This document shows, one piece after another, positions 58,053 to 64,000 of a stretch of 64,000 nt of DNA. A program made the translations under genes and the position numbers. Position 1 is the first letter of the stretch, and each line of letters begins with the position of its first letter. Origin of the DNA: JAUXFS01 sp963772635 (GTDB lineage: Bacteria > Pseudomonadota > Alphaproteobacteria > Rhodospirillales > Defluviicoccaceae); assembly GCA_963772635.1 (NCBI GenBank), contig CAVYYK010000019.1:33179-97178 (forward strand), written 5' to 3'. The notes under the pieces were generated by a model, which had not been told where the DNA came from, did no database searches, and worked only from the letters and a program-made list of their open reading frames with translations.

Positions 58053-58511
58053 ATGAACAACGACCTCAACGATATGGCCCAGGACATGCAGGATCGCATC
58101 CGCGAACTCGCCTACCTGATGTGGGAGAGCGCCGGGCGTCAGCACGGAATGGCGATGGAGTACTGGACGGCCGCGGAGCACGAGCTGCGTGCGACGATGG
58201 AGGCGGCAACCGCGAGGATGACGCCGCCGACCGCAAGGAAAGCCGAAGCCAAACCGGCGGCACCCGCAGCCAAGGCCCCGGCCGCGAAGCCGGCGGCGCC
58301 CGCCGCAGCCAAGGCCCCGGCCGCGAAGCCGGCGGCGCCCGCCGCACCCAAAGCCCCGGCGGCGAAGCCGGCGGCCGCAAAGAAAACCGCCGTCAAGCCG
58401 GCACCGTCCGCGGCCAAAGCTCCGGCCGCGAAGCCGGCAGCGCCCGCCGCACGGCCGGCGGCACCCGCCGCGAAGCCGGCGGCGCCCTCTCCGGCGGGCA
58501 AAAAAAAGTGA
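58053..58511 (+). CDS. DUF2934 protein with Lys/Ala/Pro-rich tail
   Basis: A 152-residue protein. Residues 1-50 form the DUF2934 domain (DRIRELAYLMWESAGRQHGM, then AMEYWTAAEHEL). From residue 60 on it is low complexity, with repeats of the form KAPAAKPAAPAA and a KKK end, similar to histone-H1-like or nucleoid-associated tails. The DNA repeats (58258-58500) are near-identical copies of about 45 bp. GGAGAAGCTAAGGA precedes the ATG. DUF2934 function is unknown; the tail could bind DNA. Confidence 0.8.
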   Translation: MNNDLNDMAQDMQDRIRELAYLMWESAGRQHGMAMEYWTAAEHELRATMEAATARMTPPTARKAEAKPAAPAAKAPAAKPAAPAAAKAPAAKPAAPAAPKAPAAKPAAAKKTAVKPAPSAAKAPAAKPAAPAARPAAPAAKPAAPSPAGKKK

Positions 58512-58580
58512 CGTAGGATCGAACCGGTCGAGGGGCCGAAGAGACCGGGCGCCACGGCGCCCGGGCGGGCCGGCGGAGGC

Positions 58581-58616
58581 TGCGGCGACTGCGGCGACTG
58601 CGGCGACTGCGGCGAA
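58581..58616. repeat. Four tandem 9-bp repeats
   Basis: TGCGGCGAC is repeated three times, followed by TGCGGCGAA. It lies just upstream of the first copy of the 285-bp repeat. No coding role is evident. Confidence 0.8.
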
Positions 58617-58641
58617 TAATACCAAAGCTCACTGATGGTGA

Positions 58642-58925
58642 GGTCGCCCGGAAGGTCGATGGACAGGCCGAGGACGCCGTCAACCGCCACGCGGAAGTGG
58701 AAATCCTCCGCCACGGCGCCCGGGCGGGCCGGTTGGGGGGACGATGCGGCGGCTGGTCGCGACAATTTCCGCCCGTACGTTTCCTCTATGTGTAACGCGT
58801 CTCCCGAACCTGGGGATCGCGGGCGAAGGTCAGGCGATCGGCGGGAATGCGGATGTCGAAAGCCGAGCTTCCGCGGATTGGGGTACGGCAGACTGACGGG
58901 ACCGGACGGGCGAAGGGCAAGGATT
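58642..58925. repeat. Dispersed repeat, copy 1 (full length)
   Basis: A 284-bp segment starting GGTCGCCCGGAAGGTC and ending CGAAGGGCAAGGATT, nearly identical to 62671-62955; the last ~170 bp (from TTTCCTCTATGTGTAACGCG) are almost base-perfect. The first 80 bp occur a third time at 59480-59566. On the minus strand the first part reads AEDFHFRVAVDGVLGLS in all three, so it may derive from a protein, but flanking frames differ. Confidence 0.85.
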
Positions 58926-59186
58926 ACCCAATCAAGGATCACCCGGGAGCGGTCGTATCGCGATCTGCCCGCCAACGACTTTGTAACAGCATGCGTCTCC
59001 TCTCTCGTCAGCAATAATCCGTTACAAAATGGCCGATTCGCGGAAATCCTCCTGTTACACAATTCCCCCAAAAGGCTTTCCAGTCATCGAGATCAACTGA
59101 TCCGCGGGCGAGGAAAAAATTTCGAACTGCTCGCTCGATGATCTTCGGTGATCACCTGCATTGTCCTGACTGAGTGAGGTGTTGAC

Positions 59187-59279
59187 GTGCACATTGATCG
59201 CAAAACAGAGTTGGCCGTTTTCCTGACCACGGTGTCGCTGCTGGCTTTGGAGGTGGGGCTTTTGGCGGCCTTTCTTTAA
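59187..59279 (+). CDS. Possible 30-residue membrane peptide
   Basis: GTG 59187 opens a short frame reading MHIDRKTELAVFLTTVSLLA then LEVGLLAAFL and stop, i.e. a charged N-terminus plus one hydrophobic helix. A weak GAGG lies about 10 nt upstream. It has the form of small integral membrane peptides but no family was recognised, so it may be chance. Confidence 0.35.
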   Translation: MHIDRKTELAVFLTTVSLLALEVGLLAAFL

Positions 59280-59479
59280 TTGCTCGCGTTGCAACGGGCT
59301 CGCTATGGCGTGAAGAAACCCTCCGCCTGATCAAGGAGGTCATCGCCTTCGACATCGCTACGAGGGTTTGCGCGATGCCACCGGCGCCGCGGTCCCCCGA
59401 ACCCTCTGCGGCACCATCGCCATCCTCACCCTTCGCCAGTTTCTCGAACGCTGCGGATGAATCCGGTTGCCCGCCCCTC

Positions 59480-59566
59480 GGTCGCCCGGAAGGTCTACGG
59501 ACAGGCCGAGGACGCGGTCAACCGCCACGCGGAAGTGGAAATCCTCCGCGACGGCGCGTGACGGCG
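59480..59566. repeat. Dispersed repeat, copy 2 (first 85 bp only)
   Basis: Matches the first part of the copies at 58642 and 62671, from GGTCGCCCGGAAGGTC through GGAAGTGGAAATCCTCCGCG to the GCGTGACGGCG also seen in copy 3. It lacks the second, 200-bp module. Confidence 0.8.
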
Positions 59567-59583
59567 AACCGTTCGGGCCGGTA

Positions 59584-59640
59584 GTGTCAGGCGATTACCC
59601 TACTCGTACTCCTGGAATTCGGATGGTATCTGCCTGACAC
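59584..59640. repeat. 57-bp inverted repeat upstream of the cyclase gene
   Basis: GTGTCAGGCGATTACC (59584-59599) and GGTATCTGCCTGACAC (59625-59640) pair with few mismatches around a 25-nt loop. It ends 32 bp before the cyclase ATG, so it may be a leader hairpin or the remains of a small mobile element. Confidence 0.6.
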
Positions 59641-59671
59641 TGCGAGTAGTGTCCTCAAAACGGGAGAACAC

Positions 59672-61420
59672 ATGGTGCACAGGCTTGCGGCGGTGTTGGC
59701 CGCCGATATGGTCGGATACAGCCGGCTGATGGAGATCGACGAGATGGGAACGCTCGCGCGGCTCCGGAGCCATCGCATCGAGCTGATCGACCCTGCCATT
59801 GCCAAGAACCGCGGCAACATCATCAAGACCACCGGCGACGGTGTGCTGGTCGAGTTCCAAAGCGTCGCCGACGCGGTGCGCTGCGCCGTCGAGGTTCAGG
59901 AGAGGATGGCGCGGCGCAACGCCGATGTCGCCGAGGACCGGCAGATCCATTTCCGTATCGGCATCAATCTCGGCGACATCATTTTCGAGGACGACGACAT
60001 TTTCGGCGACGGCGTCAACATCGCGGCGCGCCTCGAACAGCTCGCCGAGGTTGGCGGCATCTGCGTGACGGCGGCGGTGCACGATCAGGTTGCCGATCGG
60101 CTCGACGTCACCTTCGAGGATCTGGGTGAGAAGACCCTCAAGAACATCAGCCGCGCGGTCCGGGTTTACCGCGTGGTGGTGGATCCGCCGCCCCCGGCGG
60201 GTGCCGTGAAAGACCAGCACCCCACGCCCACCCGCGCCGCGGTCAAACCCTCCGTCGCGGTTCTCCCCTTCGCCAACATGAGCGGCGACCCGGAGCAGGA
60301 GTTCTTCGTCGACGGACTGACCGAGGACATTCTCACCGAACTCGCGCGCCGGCACGAACTGTTCGTCATTTCGCGCAATTCCACCTTCGTCTACAAGGGC
60401 CAGGCGGTGAAAACCCGCGAGGTCGCGCAGAAGCTGGGCGCGCAGTACCTGGTCGAGGGCAGCGTGCGCCGGTCGGGGGACCGCCTGCGGATCACCGTCC
60501 AGCTGATCGACACCGTGAGCGACACCCATATCTGGGCCGAGAAGTACGACCGCAAGCTCGACGACATTTTCGCCATTCAGGACGAAGTGACGGCGGCGAT
60601 CGTCGCCACCCTGCCCGGCCGGGTCGAAGCGGCCCAGCACGACCAACTGGCGCGCAAGAAGCCTTCCAGCATGGCGGCCTACGAATGCCTGCTCGCGGCA
60701 AAGGTCCTGCATCACCGCAGCACCCGCGAGGACAATGCCAAGGCGCTGGAGCTGGTCGGCAGGGCGCTGCAGCTCGACCCCGAATACGCGCATGCGCATG
60801 CCTGGCGCGGCTGCATCCTCGGCCAAGCCTGGGGTTATGGCTGGTGTGAGAACAAGGCCAAGACCTTCGCGGAAGCGACTGCCGAAGTCGACAAGGCTCT
60901 CTCGCTGGACGAAAACGACGCCGACGTTCACCGCCTCCTCGCCGCGGTCAACATCACCCGCGGCGAACTGAACCGCGCACGCTACCACCAGGAGCGGGCG
61001 CTGGCGCTGAATCCGAACTACGACCTGGTGGTGGTCCAGATGGGAGAGCTCCTGACGTGGCTGGGCAGCCCGCAGGACGGGATCGGGTGGATCGAAAAGG
61101 CCATGAAGCTGAACCCCCACCACCCGGTGCGATTCTGGAGCCACCTCGGCATGGCGCATTTCGCTTGCCGGCAATACGGCGAGGCGGTCGAGGCGTTCAT
61201 GCATCTCTCGGCGATGAACGTGATGCAGCAGGCCTTTGTCGCCGCTTGCTATGGCTGGCTCGGCGACCGCACGGCGGCGGCGGCACATGTGGCCCGAATT
61301 AGCGAACTGGAGCCGGAATTCAACTTGGAGGAATTTCTCGCGACCATGCACTACGCGAACGAAGCCGACCTTCAACACCTTCGCGAGGGCTTGTCGAAGG
61401 CGGGGATACGAGAAGATTAA
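59672..61420 (+). CDS. Adenylate cyclase class III / TolB-like / TPR protein
   Basis: An intact 582-residue protein. Residues 1-170 are a class III cyclase catalytic domain (LAAVLAADMVGYSRLMEIDE with metal Asp, IIKTTGDGVLVEFQSVADAV with second metal Asp, GVNIAARLEQLAEVGGICVT). Residues 190-330 resemble the FlgO/TolB-like domain (SVAVLPFANMSGDPEQEFFV, DGLTEDILTELAR, THIWAEKYDRKLDDIFAIQD). Residues 350-570 are tetratricopeptide repeats. These proteins make cAMP; the TPR part probably senses or binds partners. CGGGAG lies before the ATG. It is followed by an IR-bounded element 4 bp after its stop. Confidence 0.93.
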   Translation: MVHRLAAVLAADMVGYSRLMEIDEMGTLARLRSHRIELIDPAIAKNRGNIIKTTGDGVLVEFQSVADAVRCAVEVQERMARRNADVAEDRQIHFRIGINLGDIIFEDDDIFGDGVNIAARLEQLAEVGGICVTAAVHDQVADRLDVTFEDLGEKTLKNISRAVRVYRVVVDPPPPAGAVKDQHPTPTRAAVKPSVAVLPFANMSGDPEQEFFVDGLTEDILTELARRHELFVISRNSTFVYKGQAVKTREVAQKLGAQYLVEGSVRRSGDRLRITVQLIDTVSDTHIWAEKYDRKLDDIFAIQDEVTAAIVATLPGRVEAAQHDQLARKKPSSMAAYECLLAAKVLHHRSTREDNAKALELVGRALQLDPEYAHAHAWRGCILGQAWGYGWCENKAKTFAEATAEVDKALSLDENDADVHRLLAAVNITRGELNRARYHQERALALNPNYDLVVVQMGELLTWLGSPQDGIGWIEKAMKLNPHHPVRFWSHLGMAHFACRQYGEAVEAFMHLSAMNVMQQAFVAACYGWLGDRTAAAAHVARISELEPEFNLEEFLATMHYANEADLQHLREGLSKAGIRED

Positions 61421-61423
61421 TTA

Positions 61424-61688
61424 GGGCCTGTTGACAATCAGGATGGTGCCGTGGTTGCTCCAGGAAGGCACGCGGTTAGAAGCGAGGATGAAGGACATGC
61501 AGCGCATATTCGAAGACGAGCGACGCGGCCGCGCGCCTTCCTGGAGCAATCCCTCCGGGACGGGTCGTCTTTTCCCGCCCGTGTCGTCACGAACCGCTTG
61601 TGTGGGGCCTGCCACACGGCGCGGTCCGCTCCTAACCGGCGGGAAAATGCGATCCCGCCACGACGCCATCCTGATTGTCAACAGCCCC
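61424..61688. mobile_element. 265-bp MITE-like element
   Basis: The ends are inverted repeats of 23 bp with one mismatch: GGGCCTGTTGACAATCAGGA.. at 61424-61446 and its complement at 61666-61688. Both are flanked by TAG, possibly a short target duplication. The interior has no gene. Structure and size fit a miniature inverted-repeat element mobilised by a transposase encoded elsewhere. Confidence 0.75.
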
Positions 61689-61722
61689 TAGTCCGACTCA
61701 TAATGTATCGTGTGTTTTCAAA

Positions 61723-61857
61723 GCCTTGTGTTCGTGTCTCCGGCAGGAGACTTCGGGAAACGTGGCGCCAGTGGCGCCGCGTCAGTTCCCGAGGCGGCCG
61801 CCGTGATGCTGGAGCATCACAAGGGCGGCTCGACGCACCGGGGCGCGAACACAAGGC
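61723..61857. repeat. Nested inverted repeats between MITE and slyD
   Basis: GCCTTGTGTTCG (61723-61734) and CGAACACAAGGC (61846-61857) are perfect 12-bp inverted copies 111 bp apart. Between them GTGATGCT-GG-AGCATCAC (61803-61820) is a perfect hairpin. No coding sequence is recognised. It could be another small element or an RNA structure. Confidence 0.6.
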
Positions 61858-61968
61858 TCCCGTAGGGCGATTTGGAAGGGCGCCCCTGCGGCGTCGACGC
61901 ACCTCGACGATACTCCAGCATCGCCTTCGGCACGCTTCCTGGCGAGGGCACCCTATGCCGGACTCAGA

Positions 61969-62403
61969 TCACGAGCCGACGAAGCCGACCAGTTGCAGGT
62001 CGAAGGTCAGGGTCTGGCCGGCCAGCGGGTGGTTGGCGTCCAGGGTGACGCTGTCGTCGTCGAATTCGACCACGGTAAGCCGCATCTGGTTACCGGCGGA
62101 GTCGGAAGCCTGGAGCACGCCGCCCACGTCCAGATTGACGTCCGCGGGGATGCGGGTCCGTTCGACGACGTGAACGAGCCGATCATCGGAGTCGCCATAG
62201 GCGTGTTCCGGCTCCACAGTGACACTTTTTGCGTCGCCCTCGGCCATGCCGACAAGGGCGTTCTCGAAACCGGGGATGACTTGCCCCGTGCCGATCGTCA
62301 CCTCGATCGGATCGCGGCCGACGGAGCTGTCGAACTGGCTGCCGTCGTCGAACGTGCCGGTATAGTGAACGCGCACGGTATCGCCGTTTGTCACCTGCCT
62401 CAT
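61969..62403 (-). CDS. slyD: SlyD-type FKBP peptidyl-prolyl isomerase
   Basis: A 144-residue FKBP-like isomerase and chaperone. The FKBP domain starts DTVRVHYTGTFDDGSQFDSS and continues VTIGTGQVIPGFENALVGMA, then EGDAKSVTVEPEHAYGD. The inserted flap domain (about residues 70-120) has GGVLQASDSAGNQMRLTVVE and ends DANHPLAGQTLTFDLQLVG. It lacks the His-rich metal tail of E. coli SlyD, as short-type FKBPs do. GAGGACACAAT precedes the ATG. No frameshift. Confidence 0.93.
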   Translation of the reverse strand: MRQVTNGDTVRVHYTGTFDDGSQFDSSVGRDPIEVTIGTGQVIPGFENALVGMAEGDAKSVTVEPEHAYGDSDDRLVHVVERTRIPADVNLDVGGVLQASDSAGNQMRLTVVEFDDDSVTLDANHPLAGQTLTFDLQLVGFVGS

Positions 62404-63062
62404 ATTGTGTCCTCCATCATCTCTGTGAGCCCATCACCTCTGTGAGCTACGTATGCCTGGCTCGGTCAACCCTGGCGCGCCCCCGCAACACATGACCGAA
62501 AAAGCGCCAGCTAAAGGTTGGATCCAACCAGGTGCGCCATGTGAATAATGGGGAGGCCGCAAACCTCGCACGCATCGACGCGCAGTGCAAGGCCTGCTCC
62601 CGAAAAGGCCTGATGCCGATACCGAGCTGCTTTTCGACTGACCCTTTGTGATCGGGTTTCCCGCCCGCTCGGTCGCCCGGAAGGTCCACGGACAGCCCGA
62701 GGACGCCGTCAACCGCCACGCGGAAGTGGAAATCCTCCGCTACGCCGCGTGACGGCGGGCTGGTCGGGGGGACGATGCGGCGGCTGGTCGCGCAAGTTTC
62801 CCCCGTGCGTTTCCTCTATGTGTAACGCGTCTCCCGAACCTGGGGATCGCGGGCGAAGGTCAGGCGATCGGCGGGAATGCGGATGTCGAAAGCCGAGCTT
62901 CCGCGGATTGGGGTACGGCAGACAGACGGGACCGGACGGGCGAAGGGCAAGGATTGGCCATAAGCCGGCATACGAGCTTTTTGCGATTTCAGCGGCGATG
63001 CCGGTCATGGGCGCGTAGAATGTCCGCCAGGAGCCCGATACCGTCGAGTGAAGGGCGGGCGG
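62404..63062. other. Intergenic stretch containing repeat copy 3
   Basis: About 660 bp without a recognisable gene. Positions 62671-62955 are the third copy of the dispersed repeat. Frames on the minus strand are open through the repeat but have the same shifted, low-information composition as in copy 1. Confidence 0.5.
62671..62955. repeat. Dispersed repeat, copy 3 (full length)
   Basis: 285 bp closely matching 58642-58925 over its whole length, with most differences around 62740-62810. The high identity of the 3' module over noncoding DNA suggests recent duplication or an active repeat family. Confidence 0.85.
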
Positions 63063-63260
63063 TCAGACGGCGACGCGGAGGTTGACGCTGGCGGGATCGG
63101 TGATGCGCTTCGAGGCGTCGAGGATTTCGAGGCCGACGAGGTTGCCGGCGGCGTCGTAGTCGAGCACCACCCCGGGCTTGTCCTCATCGCTTTCCGCCAC
63201 CGGACCGGCGATGAATTCGATGCTGAGGGTGTCGGTGTGCGGATCGTAGGTGACGTTCAT
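63063..63260 (-). CDS. DUF2283 protein
   Basis: A 65-residue protein matching DUF2283 along its full length: MNVTYDPHTDTLSIEFIAGP, then PGVVLDYDAAGNLVGLEILD and a short tail. The family is common near toxin-antitoxin and DUF4258 genes and is thought to be an antitoxin-like or regulatory partner, but the role is unproven. CGGAGTTCGCC before the ATG gives a plausible ribosome site. The nearest gene upstream is the YgiT-like frame at 63435-63668. Confidence 0.85.
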   Translation of the reverse strand: MNVTYDPHTDTLSIEFIAGPVAESDEDKPGVVLDYDAAGNLVGLEILDASKRITDPASVNLRVAV

Positions 63261-63434
63261 GGCGAACTCCGATACTTGCCGATGCGGCTGGTCGGCAGCC
63301 GGTGACGATCGGCAATCCCTTGCTTACGACAGTTCGAACAACTCTCATGCAGCCATCATAGCCGCTTTCGCCGGCGGTGGCGGGACGCGAACCCGGGGCG
63401 CTGGGCGCACTGCGACCAGGGGGAAGCGGCGGGA

Positions 63435-63668
63435 TCAGGCGGCTTCGTACTCGCGCACCTCGACCCGGATGCCGGCGCGGGCGGCGCCGTCGGCCGCCTC
63501 GAGAAGACGCGCGGTCTCGGCTTTCCTCAAGGTACTCCTCGCCGCAGTTCTCGCAGACGCGGCCGGGAACGCCCTTGACCACCAGGATCAAGCCTTCCCG
63601 TTGGCGAGAGGGTCACGGTCACCCGGCCCGTCCGGGTCTCGCCGTTTCGGCAGACGACGCATTTCATC
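63435..63668 (-). CDS. YgiT-type zinc-finger (MqsA N-terminal-like) protein (two frameshifts)
   Basis: About 77 residues. It starts MKCVVCRNGETRTGRVTVTL (first CxxC), and after a frame change near 63610 continues ILVVKGVPGRVCENCGEEYL (second CxxC). A second change near 63520 leads to KAETARLLEAADGAARAG and the end REYEAA at 63435. The two zinc knuckles and the C-terminal helix match YgiT-type proteins, usually antitoxins paired with a DUF4258 or MqsR toxin. No toxin frame could be recognised upstream before the window ends. Confidence 0.7.
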
Positions 63669-64000
63669 GGCGCTTCCTCCGGCCCCCCCCCTCTCGCCCA
63701 GGTGCGGCGCACGGGCGATGCACCCGAAAGAACAAGCCTGCGCTCGACCAATCCTCCGCAGTCCATGTCCCGGTTAAGACGTCTGGGATCGTACCACCGG
63801 GACAAATGACCCCGAAAGCGATTTGGCAAGAGCCCGAGGTCGGAGGCGGGGCGGCGACGCGAGGCTCGGGCGCGTCGGTACGGACACAACCGGTGCGCCG
63901 ATGACAGGGATCTTCACCGGTACGCCGGTAAGCGCAAGGGCGCGCCCGGAACGCAGTGAGGATAGCCAAGCGGACGGACGTCCGCGCCCGGCGGCTGAGA
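63669..64000. other. Window end, no gene recognised
   Basis: About 330 bp upstream of the YgiT-like gene. A partner toxin gene would be expected here or beyond the window. Open frames exist on both strands but show no family motif by eye. Confidence 0.35.

Noticed and set aside
58250..58500. Regular repeats that might suggest a CRISPR array
   Set aside because: They are in-frame codon repeats encoding Lys/Ala/Pro strings without unique spacers, and no cas genes are present.

Overview
The window is high-GC DNA (clearly above 60% by eye, with open shadow frames nearly everywhere), and its gene families fit an alphaproteobacterium of Rhodospirillales/Hyphomicrobiales type: many ABC importers, CoxL-type molybdenum hydroxylases, CoxG, DUF2934, adenylate-cyclase/TPR proteins and small 'PIHAAM' proteins. 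The taxonomic call is inference. About thirty otherwise conserved genes carry one or more single-base frameshifts. This looks like indel error in the source sequence more than mass gene decay, so those genes are annotated over their full reconstructed span.

Layout. 0-7.5 kb: a partial MerR-like regulator, a livKHMGF-type importer (minus strand), a hot-dog thioesterase and glutaryl-CoA dehydrogenase. 7.8-11.3 kb: a secreted PEP-CTERM protein gene with a sigma-54-type promoter, split by an IS66 element whose right end is a run of 58 A. 11.5-13.1 kb: an FMN/iron-sulfur glutamate-synthase-like protein.

13.1-38.0 kb is a nucleobase-catabolism island. It holds a LysR regulator, a three-subunit molybdenum hydroxylase with CoxG, a uracil/xanthine permease, two CodA-type amidohydrolases, a PotABC/Fbp-like importer, a BMP-type nucleoside/base importer, an FdrA / DUF1116 / DUF2877 set (homologous to the AllF-AllG-AllH oxamate carbamoyltransferase), a carbamate kinase and a ring-opening amidohydrolase of the barbiturase/cyanuric acid hydrolase family. 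Four promoters in this island carry the same box, ATCGG-N5-CCGAT, each with its centre 33 nt from the end of a TTGGAC/TTTGAC hexamer. This ties the operons into one probable LysR regulon. The genes suggest an energy-conserving oxidative pyrimidine route: cytosine to uracil to barbiturate to ureidomalonate, then phosphorolysis to malonamate plus carbamoyl phosphate, with ATP made by carbamate kinase. This is the best candidate here for an undescribed system.

38.0-41.2 kb: a tRNA-Arg(CCU) and a less GC-rich stretch with small hypothetical genes and decayed copies of them. 41.2-57.8 kb: a nicotinate-degradation island with Tat-exported nicotinamidase, aldehyde:ferredoxin oxidoreductase, enamidase, MarR regulator, a second liv-type importer with a fused permease, two DUF1185 proteins, a UPF0280 protein, 6-hydroxynicotinate reductase and a two-gene molybdenum nicotinate dehydrogenase. 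A shared palindrome TT(T/C)GTATAC(A/G)AA lies at two of its promoters. The glutaryl-CoA dehydrogenase at 6.3 kb could serve the end of the same pathway.

58.0-64.0 kb: a DUF2934 protein with a Lys/Ala/Pro tail, a three-copy noncoding repeat, an adenylate-cyclase/TPR protein, a 265-bp MITE-like element, a SlyD-type prolyl isomerase, a DUF2283 protein and a frameshifted YgiT-type zinc-finger protein.
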